From positions 1-8,546 of the forward strand of contig DUWJ01000080.1 in NCBI GenBank assembly GCA_012842765.1: a DNA stretch of 8,546 bases, read 5' to 3'. Below, piece by piece: positions 1-6,652 of this stretch; position 1 is the stretch's first letter; the number at the start of each line of letters is the position of its first letter. The translations under genes were made by a program, and so were the position numbers. The stretch is from Bacillota bacterium (GTDB taxonomy: Bacteria > Bacillota > DTU025). A model generated the notes under the pieces. It made no database searches. It was not told where the DNA came from and worked only from the letters and a program-made list of their open reading frames with translations.

Positions 1-445
1 AGCGTTGGGTGGCAGAAGAGTCGAGTTTGAACCGGAATGTGCGTGGGAATACGCGATCTGGGTCGAAGGATGGAACCAAAGGGTCTTCATGCCCGAGGGT
101 GGCGATGTTGGTGGCGTCACTGCCACCGTTGACACCATAGGCAATCTGGTTTCGATTTCGGTTCCTAAATCCATTATAGGCCAGCCAGAGCCCGGTTGGG
201 GCTACCAAGTGTTCGTGCTTGGGCAGGAAGGTTATCCATCTGAGGGCAATCTGCGTGTCCGCGAGGTGATGGAACAGGCCGCAGAGTGGCGTTTCGGTGG
301 AGGCGACAACAGCGTGTACGACCCGAACGTTATCGATATGCTTGTTCCCACAGGACGTACTCAAGAGGAGATACTTTCCGCCTATGATGTTTCCGCCAAG
401 AAGCTCGCAGTGGTACCAATGATATACCCTGACTGGGAATACTAG
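1..445 (+). CDS. C-terminal part of a secreted glycoside hydrolase-like protein with glucodextranase-type C-terminal domain (5' truncated)
   Basis: Only the last ~147 codons are present; the reading frame is open to the left edge (first full codon at 2) and ends with TAG at 443-445. The visible part resembles the DOMON-like C-terminal domain of glucodextranases and related amylopullulanase-type enzymes (Pfam Glucodextran_C). Recognisable stretches are EYAIWVEGWNQ near the start, SVPKSIIG (a beta strand and turn), GYQVFVLGQEGYPSEGNLR, then FGGGDNSVYDPNVIDMLVP and a terminal VVPMIYP strand. In known enzymes this module is non-catalytic and is thought to bind carbohydrate or the cell surface; the catalytic domain (GH15, GH13 or GH57 are the usual partners) would lie upstream and is not visible. 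The next gene encodes CBM48-like modules, which supports a role in alpha-glucan use. The domain assignment comes from motif memory, not a search. Confidence 0.75.
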   Translation, partial: ALGGRRVEFEPECAWEYAIWVEGWNQRVFMPEGGDVGGVTATVDTIGNLVSISVPKSIIGQPEPGWGYQVFVLGQEGYPSEGNLRVREVMEQAAEWRFGGGDNSVYDPNVIDMLVPTGRTQEEILSAYDVSAKKLAVVPMIYPDWEY

Positions 446-446
446 C

Positions 447-480
447 TATAGGGGGCCGCGTGGCGGCCCCCTGTGTATTT
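447..480 (+). terminator. Intrinsic terminator after the glucodextranase-like gene
   Basis: A perfect 9-bp GC-rich stem (GGGGGCCGC at 451-459 with GCGGCCCCC at 463-471) closes a 3-nt loop. It begins 5 nt after the stop codon at 445 and is followed by the T-rich but interrupted tract TGTGTATTT. It should end the upstream transcript and separate that gene from the CBM48 gene at 538. The interrupted T-tract makes full efficiency uncertain. Confidence 0.7.
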
Positions 481-495
481 GCGCTCGAGGCAAAT
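477..495. promoter_or_regulatory. Short inverted repeat, possible operator upstream of the CBM48 protein gene
   Basis: ATTTGC (477-482) and GCAAAT (490-495) form a 6-bp inverted repeat with a 7-nt centre that itself contains CTCGAG. It lies about 43 nt upstream of the GTG start at 538 and just after the terminator, where a repressor operator or promoter would be expected. No convincing -35/-10 pair was found in this short leader. A 6+6 repeat can easily arise by chance, so this is a weak call. Confidence 0.2.
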
Positions 496-537
496 GCCGA
501 CAGATTTCTGATATCAACCGAAAGGACGGGTTGCACA

Positions 538-2664
538 GTGTCAGAGAGAGTATCTTTTTGGTCTGCAATTATCGTGGTCTTGGCATTAGCGTCTCCCGCT
601 TTTGCGGCGGAGAGGATTCCTGTTGCATTTTCATTCACTCCTCCGATGGCAGCAAACACAGTGGCGGTGGCGGGCACATTCAATGATTGGAACCCTACCG
701 CAAATCTCATGACAGGCCCCGACGAATATGGAATTTGGACCGCCGTAATCCATCTACAGCCTGGACGTTACGAGTACAAGTTTGTAGTTGATGGTAAGAC
801 GTGGCATCATGATCCCAATGCGGTGGAGCAGGTTGCGGACCCATACGGCGGCAAGAACTCCGTAGTCTACGTCGGAGTCGTTCCCGTGGCCGAATCTTCC
901 ATTGCTTTTGACGGGTGGTTCGAGTCGAAGCTGGCGAAGGAGGCAGGAGAGCCTCTTTCGCTCTCAGGCGACGCTTACCTCAAGTTCAGCGGAGAACTCC
1001 GCCCGTGCCTTGAAACCTATACTGAGCTCCATGCGTGGAAGTCCCTCTCCCTAGGAGGCGACGCAGGTTGGCATTTGATGCCCCCCATTGACGGTCTTGA
1101 AGTGAACCAGTCTGTGGCCACTTTCCGCCTCTCCGACGGGATTGCGGCCAAGCTTTTCTACAGAGGGCATGCAGGAAACACTAAGGATCCTCTCACCCTT
1201 ATAGCTTCAGAAGGGTCAGACAACAGGATATGGGACCGTCGTGCAGCCGAGATTCTCTGTTCTAAGGGGATTGTTGACGGAAGGATAGGCGCCGCAACCC
1301 TTGCCGGCAACAAGACGTTGGTTTATGGGGAGATGGAAGCCGGCCTGACGGACAGAATCACATTGGGAGGAGTGGCTACATATGAGAGATGGGCCACGAG
1401 TGCTAGGAAGGATGGGGAAGACCACAGGGCCAACATCGGAGCTTACGCAGTTGCAAAGCCCACAGAAGCCTTGACCGTTCGCGGTCAGTTGCTCCAGACC
1501 CACGGCACTAAGATAGTATCAGATAGCACAGTCCCTGTGGAAGTCGAGTTCGTCTACCCGGCAGAACGCGAATCGTCAGGAGCTGACGTGATCTACATAG
1601 TCGGTTCATTTAATAACTGGAGTACGGAAGATGGCTTGCCCCTTGCCAAAGATGCTGATGGCAATTGGAGGGGCTCAATCGAACTACTCGAAGGGGAATA
1701 CGAGTACAAGTTCTGGTACCCTGACCCTGACAACGATCCGAATTGGGGCCACTGGATGGGACAGGGGACCGGCGGGGACAATCTGGTAAGGCATGTCGGA
1801 GGGGACGGCCCGTCCTTTCAGGATTTCTACTTTGTGGAGCCTGCCGAGCATCAAGTATACATCCGGGGATCCTGGGATTGGAGCAAGGACCATGAGCTCG
1901 TGAGGGACCCTCTTACAGGCTACTGGAAACATACCATGAGGCTCGATCCCGGGAGATACGAGTACGTTTTCCACTATAACGATGGAAGCCAGGACCACTG
2001 GTTCGGACAGGGCGCCGACAACGTGCGCTTTGTGGCCGGAGCAGGCGGGCGTGAGGCAGACTATTCTGCGCTTGCTTATTTTGCGGAAGCAAGCTACCAG
2101 GCGGACAGATATGGCGTTACTTTGGGCCTTAAGGGTGCACAAGATGGCGTTGTAGCACCCTACGGGCATGTAGGCGCAGACTACAGAACCGTGTATGGAA
2201 AGGCCTGGGCACAGGCGGCAGAGAAGATAAAATTGACACTGGATACTTCATACTCCACAGATGCCGCGGGAACCAAGGATTCGGCGACTTTGACGGTCAG
2301 GCCCGGCTTGGAGATTCTAGAGCCGGCTCAACATGTGGCCTTCCTGAAGGGATCATACGAATACAGGAAAGGGAAGAGCGCTGGCGGTGTCGCGTCGCTT
2401 TCCACTAGGATAGGTTCTGCGGGTCTTGCAGCAGAATTCGCCCATGCCCCTCTGGGACCCAGCAGCCTCAAGTTGAGCGTAGCCAATGATTTCCCATACG
2501 ACTTATCAGCGAAAGCGGAGTACTGGAAGAAGCTGAAGACAGACGATTACAGCCTGACCATAGAAGCGACCAAGAAGATCGATTGGTGTGACGGAACCAC
2601 TATAGGTGTATCTTGCGCCTTGCCAGGCAGGAAATTGGGGGCCAAGTTGAGTGTAGACTTCTAG
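538..2664 (+). CDS. Secreted CBM48-rich protein with beta-barrel-like segments (putative outer-membrane glucan-binding protein)
   Basis: The GTG at 538 is chosen because it gives a clean signal peptide (basic R4, hydrophobic core 7-18, cleavage likely after AFA at residue 23) and has AAAGGA at 521-526 upstream; longer starts would overlap the terminator. The product is 708 residues. Three modules resemble CBM48/AMPK-type glycogen-binding domains: about 27-112 (GTFNDWNP at 46-53, GRYEYKF at 76-82), 332-421 (GSFNNW at 356-361, GEYEYKF at 386-392) and 425-500 (RGSWDW at 443-448, GRYEYVF at 472-478). Their conserved Trp and Tyr residues suit starch or glycogen binding. Residues ~113-331 and ~508-708 carry no motif I recognise; they are made of short alternating polar/hydrophobic strands with tight Gly/Asp turns and end in LSVDF, like the C-terminal beta-signal of outer-membrane barrels. 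I infer a barrel with glucan-binding modules inserted in it. A soluble secreted beta-rich protein is the main alternative. It follows a glucan-acting enzyme but is separated from it by a terminator. Confidence 0.8.
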   Translation: MSERVSFWSAIIVVLALASPAFAAERIPVAFSFTPPMAANTVAVAGTFNDWNPTANLMTGPDEYGIWTAVIHLQPGRYEYKFVVDGKTWHHDPNAVEQVADPYGGKNSVVYVGVVPVAESSIAFDGWFESKLAKEAGEPLSLSGDAYLKFSGELRPCLETYTELHAWKSLSLGGDAGWHLMPPIDGLEVNQSVATFRLSDGIAAKLFYRGHAGNTKDPLTLIASEGSDNRIWDRRAAEILCSKGIVDGRIGAATLAGNKTLVYGEMEAGLTDRITLGGVATYERWATSARKDGEDHRANIGAYAVAKPTEALTVRGQLLQTHGTKIVSDSTVPVEVEFVYPAERESSGADVIYIVGSFNNWSTEDGLPLAKDADGNWRGSIELLEGEYEYKFWYPDPDNDPNWGHWMGQGTGGDNLVRHVGGDGPSFQDFYFVEPAEHQVYIRGSWDWSKDHELVRDPLTGYWKHTMRLDPGRYEYVFHYNDGSQDHWFGQGADNVRFVAGAGGREADYSALAYFAEASYQADRYGVTLGLKGAQDGVVAPYGHVGADYRTVYGKAWAQAAEKIKLTLDTSYSTDAAGTKDSATLTVRPGLEILEPAQHVAFLKGSYEYRKGKSAGGVASLSTRIGSAGLAAEFAHAPLGPSSLKLSVANDFPYDLSAKAEYWKKLKTDDYSLTIEATKKIDWCDGTTIGVSCALPGRKLGAKLSVDF

Positions 2665-2690
2665 GTTAGCGCATCTAAGATAGTGGCAGG

Positions 2691-2723
2691 AAGGGTCCGT
2701 GCCCCATAAAGGCGCGGACCTTT
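2691..2723 (+). terminator. Intrinsic terminator after the CBM48 protein gene
   Basis: GGTCCGTGCC (2694-2703) pairs with GGCGCGGACC (2711-2720) with a single G-T wobble and a 7-nt CCATAAA loop. Flanking AAG and TTT extend the helix to about 13 bp, so the start of the T-tract is also the end of the stem. It lies 26 nt after the stop codon at 2664. The run of T is short (TTT, then GCGTTGT). Confidence 0.7.
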
Positions 2724-2884
2724 GCGTTGTCCGCTCATGGGCGGTGTCCCACTGCACGGCCGAAGCTTGTGCCAAACAAAGAACATTGAACATTAGGTGC
2801 AAGACTCTCGATGTCAGTGGCTGTTTTGAGGCTGTGCCGTGCGCTTTGCTTGCCAACCAGACGTGGGACGCGCTATGGAGGCGG
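2724..2884 (+). other. Non-coding gap with nested inverted complementarity (possible structured RNA)
   Basis: No convincing gene was found between the CBM48-gene terminator and nfo. The stretch can fold in a nested way. Segment 2744-2752 pairs with 2863-2871 (9 bp, one G-T wobble). Inside it 2754-2760 pairs with 2836-2842 (7 bp, perfect). Inside that 2766-2773 pairs with 2796-2803 (8 bp, two wobbles). The 5' sides are closely stacked, but the 3' sides are separated by about 20 and 32 nt. A perfect 7-bp match is expected a few times by chance in a region of this size, so only the ordered nesting is notable. It does not match a tRNA, a T-box or any riboswitch I recognise. Confidence 0.2.
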
Positions 2885-2914
2885 TTGTAAGCGCGAGGCC
2901 CTAATGTGTAGAAT
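2885..2914 (+). promoter_or_regulatory. nfo: Candidate housekeeping-sigma promoter for nfo
   Basis: TTGTAA (2885-2890) and TAGAAT (2909-2914) resemble -35 and -10 boxes separated by 18 nt. Transcription would begin near 2921, giving a leader of about 25 nt before the start at 2946. A weaker alternative is TTGCCA at 2850 with TATGGA at 2874. A promoter is expected here because the preceding gene ends in a terminator. It would drive nfo and the coupled JAMM-helicase gene. Confidence 0.4.
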
Positions 2915-2945
2915 AGAGACAGGCTTACCGAAGGGAGATAATATA

Positions 2946-3800
2946 ATGGCCCGCTTCGGCATTCATCTTTCTATTTCCGGCGGTCTGACCAATGCAACTT
3001 CGAGGGCAGTGGAGCTGGGTTGCGATTGCTTCCAGATCTTCAGCCGCAATCCTCGTACTTTGAAGGCGAAACCTCTCGATCCCGGCGAGGCCAACTCATT
3101 TCGCGCGGCTGTTGTCGAGGCCGGACTGAAGCCGGTCGTGATTCACGCCAACTACTTGATCAACGTGGCAAGTCCGAAGGATGAAACGTATGAAAAATCT
3201 GTCTCAGCCCTCACCGATGAGCTGCGCAGGGCGGAGATTTTGGGCGCTGATTGCCTTGTCCTCCATCCCGGCAATCACCTGGGTTCTGGAGTGGAGGCGG
3301 GGTCTCGGCGAATCGCATCGGCTATCGATCGCGCCTACGAAGATTCAGGCGCGTTGGTCCCTATCTGTCTTGAGAACATGGCGGGCGCCGGCACTGAGAT
3401 AGGCGTCTCCTTTAGCGAGCTCCGTTCCATTATCGACATTTCGGAGAGGGGCCCATTTCTCAGGATCTGCCTGGACACCTGCCATGCTTACGGGGGAGGA
3501 TACAATGTCGCAACTGAGCGGGGGCTTGACGCAACCTTAGGCGAGCTGGACTCCGCTGTTGGATTGGATAGGGTGATGATTGTCCACGCAAATGATTCCA
3601 AGGGTCAGTTGGGATCTGGCAAGGATAGGCACGATCACATAGGAGAGGGGTCCATCGGGCTGGCTGGGTTTCGCGCCATCCTTGCGCGTCCGGAGCTTCG
3701 AAGGCTCCCATTCGTGCTCGAAACGCCTGTTGATGCTCCTGAGGACCAGGTTCGGGACTTAGCTGCTCTAAAGGCGTGTGCTGCGGGGGAAGAGCGTTGA
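2946..3800 (+). CDS. nfo: Endonuclease IV (AP endonuclease family 2, class II AP endonuclease)
   Basis: This 284-residue TIM-barrel enzyme cleaves DNA 5' of abasic sites and removes 3' blocking groups in base excision repair, using a three-metal (zinc-type) centre. All nine metal ligands of E. coli Nfo can be placed, each shifted by exactly two residues: H67, H107, E143, D177, H180, H214, D227, H229 and E259. The family motifs are visible: FGIHLSISGG at 4-13, LVLHPGNH at 104-111, CLENMAG at 141-147, CLDTCHAYGGGYN at 175-187, VHANDSKG at 213-220, and DRHDHIGEG at 227-235. ATG at 2946 is chosen because AAGGGAGA (2931-2938) precedes it by about 7 nt and the protein begins at the usual first strand. 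The frame is open upstream to 2811, but that extension does not look like protein. Its stop overlaps the start of the next gene (TTGA at 3797-3800), so the two are probably translated together. Confidence 0.96.
   Translation: MARFGIHLSISGGLTNATSRAVELGCDCFQIFSRNPRTLKAKPLDPGEANSFRAAVVEAGLKPVVIHANYLINVASPKDETYEKSVSALTDELRRAEILGADCLVLHPGNHLGSGVEAGSRRIASAIDRAYEDSGALVPICLENMAGAGTEIGVSFSELRSIIDISERGPFLRICLDTCHAYGGGYNVATERGLDATLGELDSAVGLDRVMIVHANDSKGQLGSGKDRHDHIGEGSIGLAGFRAILARPELRRLPFVLETPVDAPEDQVRDLAALKACAAGEER
3785..3799 (+). promoter_or_regulatory. Ribosome binding site and TTG start of the JAMM-helicase gene, inside nfo
   Basis: GGGGGA at 3785-3790 lies about 6 nt before TTG at 3797-3799, whose last bases are shared with the nfo stop TGA at 3798-3800. 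This decides the start: the upstream in-frame GTG at 3776 lacks an equally placed purine tract. The TTGA overlap is the classic geometry for translational coupling. Confidence 0.65.
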
Positions 3801-6472
3801 AGAGTGGAGCACTTGTCGGGGCGGTCTCAAACTACATCGCTTCGGAGGCCGCGGAAAGTCTGAGGCAAGCCATAGCGGAGGCCGGCGGAACCGAAGTCTT
3901 TGCGGTGGGGCGTTGTGACCGCGATTTTATCGTCACTGAGATATCTGTGTTGGCGCGCGGAAACCTGACTGCAGCGCCTGTCGTTGACGCAACTCTCATG
4001 CACGGGCAAGTAGTGATACACAATCATCCGTCTGGGAAGCTCTTGCCGTCCGAAGCTGATTTGGACGTTGCCGCAAGACTGGCCGCCCGGGGCGTAGGCT
4101 TCTGGATTGTAAACAACGACGTCTCCCAGATACGCTCGGTTACTGATCCTCTGGCGAATCAGGCGGGCTCGATCGTGATTGACCCCGCCGATATCAGGCA
4201 CATCTTCTCGCTAGACGGCCCGTTGTCGGCTGCGTTTGAGGATTACGAGGTGCGCCAAGGCCAGATAGACATGGCGCTCGCGGTTTCGTCAGCATTCTCC
4301 GACTCCGCCTGCCTTGTTGTCGAAGCCGGTACTGGAACCGGCAAGTCGTTGGCATACCTCGTTCCCGCATTTCTTTGGGCGAAGCGGAATAACGCCCGCG
4401 TCGTTGTATCTACGAATACGATCAACCTTCAAGAGCAATTGATACAGAAGGATATACCTGCGCTTGAGGCGACTATCGGAGAGCCTCTCCCGGCTGCGCT
4501 CGTGAAGGGACGCGGCAACTACTTGTGCATGAGAAAGCTCAATCGCGTGCTGGAGGACGAAGAGTCTTCGATCGAACCTGAATACCGCGACGGATTTGCC
4601 CAGGTTCTCCAATGGGCGATGGAGACGGAGACTGGGGATAGATCGGATATGCCATTCGAGCCTGACTCCGAGGTGTGGGGCATGGTATGTTCTGAAGGTG
4701 ATATGTGCCTTCGAACGAAGTGCCCAAACTACGGCCAATGCTGTTTCCACAGGGCAAGGCAGGCAATGGAAAAAGCGGAGGTGTTGGTGGTAAATCACCA
4801 TATCCTCTTTGCAGACGCGTTTATCAGAAGCCAGATGGGTCCCGAAGCTGATCGGGCGGTTCTGCCCCGTTACAACGTGGTGATCGTCGATGAAGCCCAC
4901 AATGCTGCGGACGTCGCCACACAGCATTTCGGCAGGCAGGTATCGCGGGTTTCCCTTGTGCGCCTTACCAACAGCATATATCGTCGTGAACGCGCTGCAG
5001 CGCAGTCTGCTGGCACGGCCTCCACAGGTGATTACGGCGCGCTTGTGAGGCTTCGTTCGAGCCTGTATTCTTCATGGCCCGGGGAGTCAGGCCGTGCGCG
5101 AGCCGAGGCTTGCCTCGACTTGATCCACATCGACGCAATTCCCGCTGTCATTCGAGTTCGAGAGGCGGGGGAGGCTTTCTTCGATGAAGTCCGCCGGATG
5201 CTCATGGATGTGCCGGGGGACGGCGTTGAGCGGACACTTCGGATCACCGGGGATGTGAAGCAACGCGAGGATTGGGATGCCAGAATCTTTCCTGCCCATG
5301 AACGTTTTGCCGCAGCTTTGGAGGGGCTTGCAGACTGCCTTGAGAGGCTCTCTGTGCTTCTTAGGGGTGATGATGACGAGGCATTGCTGGAAAGTGCTAA
5401 GCGGTTGACGTTTGAGGCCGAGTCAGGATCTGGGGTGGCTGCCGATGAAGATGGAGTTGACCTGGGTCCGGGTTTTGATGAGGCTGACTTCCCTGACATT
5501 GTGGAGCTTGCAGCCTACGCCGGCCGGGCTAGGGAGTTTGCCTCCTCGCTCCGGTTTGCGGTTACGGCTGACGCGCCGGGCCATGTCTTCTGGGCGGAGG
5601 CTTCCGGCGCAGGCCCGCGATCGAATGTGCGGGTGGTGGCTGCGCCGATTGAAGCGGGGAAAGCCATTGCCGAGCACGTGTTGAGTATGCAGGAGTCCGT
5701 GGTCTTCACTTCTGCGACTTTGGCCGTGGGAACCAGCTTCGACTACATCATTCACGACCTAGGCCTCGATCTTTTGGATGGTGACCGCGTCCGACAGATG
5801 GCGATCGCGGCGCCGTTTGATTACGGGCGGCAAGCCCTTCTGGCCGTGGTGGATGATATTCCTAACCCTGACTCGCACGGATGGGAGGCGGCTGTTGCTG
5901 AGGCCGTTGCGTCCATCTTGGATGCGTCTGATGGTCGGGCATTCGTCCTGTTCACTTCGTACAAGCTACTAAGTGAAGTGGCGCGGGCGGTGGAGCCACG
6001 CCTTGCCCAGCGTAACATCGCGCTTCTTCGTCAGGGAAACGCGCCGAGGCACGCGCTCTTGGCCGAGTTTAGGCGGGACGTTCGTTCTGTGCTCTTTGGC
6101 ACCGATAGTTTCTGGGAAGGTGTGGATGTCCCGGGCGAAGCGCTCTCGTGCGTCGTCATGCCTAGGCTGCCATTCGCCGTTCCCACGGCGCCAGTGGTGG
6201 AGGCGAGGATAGAGCATATTGCCGAGTCAGGCGGAAACCCATTTAGTCAGTACACACTTCCCGCTGCAGTTCTCAAGTTCAAGCAGGGATTTGGGAGGCT
6301 AGTGCGTTCGTCGAGCGACCGCGGAGCTGTTGTCGTTCTCGATTCACGAATTGTCCGACGCCACTACGGCCGGAAGTTCATTGACGCGTTGCCAGGCTGT
6401 GCGAAATACGTTGGCGGCTTTGAAGATGTTGGTGAGCGGCTTTATGAATGGCTCATCAATCCCTCACCTTGA
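3797..6472 (+). CDS. Fusion of RadC-like JAMM/MPN domain and DinG-family iron-sulfur DNA helicase
   Basis: An 891-residue protein in two parts. Residues ~10-125 form a RadC-like JAMM (MPN+) domain with a complete metal-binding signature: E33 in TEVF and HNHPSG at 75-80, with S85 and D88, matching H-x-H-x7-S-x2-D. Residues ~150-891 form a superfamily 2 XPD/DinG helicase: Walker A EAGTGTGKS at 176-184, motif Ia STNTINLQEQL, DEAH at 365-368, SAT at 639-641, FWEGVDVPG at 772-780 (motif V), and QGFGRLVRS at 830-838 (motif VI). Cysteines C244, C304, C309 and C315 fit a 4Fe-4S cluster; the last three have the same 5 and 6 residue spacing as E. coli DinG. An acidic linker (~525-570) lies in the auxiliary region. 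DinG helicases unwind 5'-3' and resolve R-loops, D-loops and forked DNA. Bacillus-type DinG carries an exonuclease domain at this end instead, so JAMM is the odd feature. Its target is unknown. The gene is coupled to nfo, which suggests DNA repair. Confidence 0.9.
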   Translation: MKSGALVGAVSNYIASEAAESLRQAIAEAGGTEVFAVGRCDRDFIVTEISVLARGNLTAAPVVDATLMHGQVVIHNHPSGKLLPSEADLDVAARLAARGVGFWIVNNDVSQIRSVTDPLANQAGSIVIDPADIRHIFSLDGPLSAAFEDYEVRQGQIDMALAVSSAFSDSACLVVEAGTGTGKSLAYLVPAFLWAKRNNARVVVSTNTINLQEQLIQKDIPALEATIGEPLPAALVKGRGNYLCMRKLNRVLEDEESSIEPEYRDGFAQVLQWAMETETGDRSDMPFEPDSEVWGMVCSEGDMCLRTKCPNYGQCCFHRARQAMEKAEVLVVNHHILFADAFIRSQMGPEADRAVLPRYNVVIVDEAHNAADVATQHFGRQVSRVSLVRLTNSIYRRERAAAQSAGTASTGDYGALVRLRSSLYSSWPGESGRARAEACLDLIHIDAIPAVIRVREAGEAFFDEVRRMLMDVPGDGVERTLRITGDVKQREDWDARIFPAHERFAAALEGLADCLERLSVLLRGDDDEALLESAKRLTFEAESGSGVAADEDGVDLGPGFDEADFPDIVELAAYAGRAREFASSLRFAVTADAPGHVFWAEASGAGPRSNVRVVAAPIEAGKAIAEHVLSMQESVVFTSATLAVGTSFDYIIHDLGLDLLDGDRVRQMAIAAPFDYGRQALLAVVDDIPNPDSHGWEAAVAEAVASILDASDGRAFVLFTSYKLLSEVARAVEPRLAQRNIALLRQGNAPRHALLAEFRRDVRSVLFGTDSFWEGVDVPGEALSCVVMPRLPFAVPTAPVVEARIEHIAESGGNPFSQYTLPAAVLKFKQGFGRLVRSSSDRGAVVVLDSRIVRRHYGRKFIDALPGCAKYVGGFEDVGERLYEWLINPSP

Positions 6473-6649
6473 GGAGATAGACCGCAGTCAGCTTAGAACT
6501 CGATTTTCGCGACCATGGCAGTCTCTTCCCCCATGCCCTCCGAGGCCTCGCCGCGTCATGATCTCGCGGCACTCTACATTATCTCATATTCTATACCCCG
6601 TCCCTTTGCATATGTATTAGTGGCAACAATCGCGAGAAGGGTGATTTCA
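6473..6649 (+). other. Intergenic region before the deacetylase pair
   Basis: The gap has no convincing gene; an in-frame ATG at 6515 would add 45 residues to the next protein that do not resemble a signal or family domain. It contains the self-complementary CGAGGCCTCG at 6541-6550 and an overlapping hairpin. After these comes an AT-rich stretch at 6571-6620 where a promoter for the deacetylase genes is likely, though I could not fix its boxes. Confidence 0.35.
6550..6570 (+). terminator. Weak hairpin, possible terminator of the nfo/helicase operon
   Basis: GCCGCG (6550-6555) pairs with CGCGGC (6565-6570) around a 9-nt loop, about 78 nt after the helicase stop codon at 6472. It is followed by ACTCTACATTATCT, not a clean T-run, so it is only a weak terminator candidate. 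Confidence 0.25.
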
Positions 6650-6652
6650 GTG
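6635..6652 (+). promoter_or_regulatory. Ribosome binding site setting the GTG start of the PdaB-like gene
   Basis: AGAAGGGTGA (6635-6644) resembles a Shine-Dalgarno site and lies just upstream of GTG at 6650. The ATG at 6515 has no comparable purine tract at the right distance. With GTG 6650 the protein begins directly with a signal or anchor segment. Confidence 0.5.

Noticed and set aside
128..140. GTTGACACCATAG repeated at 8398-8410
   Set aside because: It is a single 13-mer shared by two coding regions in unrelated contexts, with no flanking similarity; coincidence is the simplest explanation.
1684..2169. 161-codon open frame on the - strand inside the CBM48 gene
   Set aside because: It lies antisense to conserved CBM48 modules, and its composition does not look like a protein.
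2699..2890. 63-codon + strand open frame in the gap before nfo
   Set aside because: It starts inside the terminator hairpin, has no ribosome binding site, and has an unlikely Cys-rich composition.
2811..2945. N-terminal extension of nfo to an upstream ATG
   Set aside because: The extra 45 residues are Cys/Arg-rich and not family-like, they cover the candidate promoter and ribosome binding site, and ATG 2946 gives the standard length and ligand register.
4289..4927. 212-codon open frame on the - strand inside the helicase gene
   Set aside because: It lies fully opposite conserved helicase sequence (Walker A to DEAH), has no recognisable motif, and is explained by codon bias on the coding strand.
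5032..5499. 155-codon Ser/Arg/Pro-rich open frame on the - strand inside the helicase gene
   Set aside because: The low-complexity Ser/Arg composition is typical of an antisense shadow of a GC-rich gene.
3797..6472. CRISPR-associated CasDinG (type IV) helicase
   Set aside because: There are no cas genes or repeat arrays nearby, and the protein keeps the Fe-S cysteines and motif set of housekeeping DinG.
6584..6616. Possible sporulation sigma-E promoter (TCATATT at 6584-6590, CATATGTA at 6609-6616) before the PdaB-like gene
   Set aside because: The -35 fits the sigma-E consensus and the position relative to the ribosome binding site is right, but the 18-nt spacer is longer than the usual 14-15 and the -10 matches poorly.
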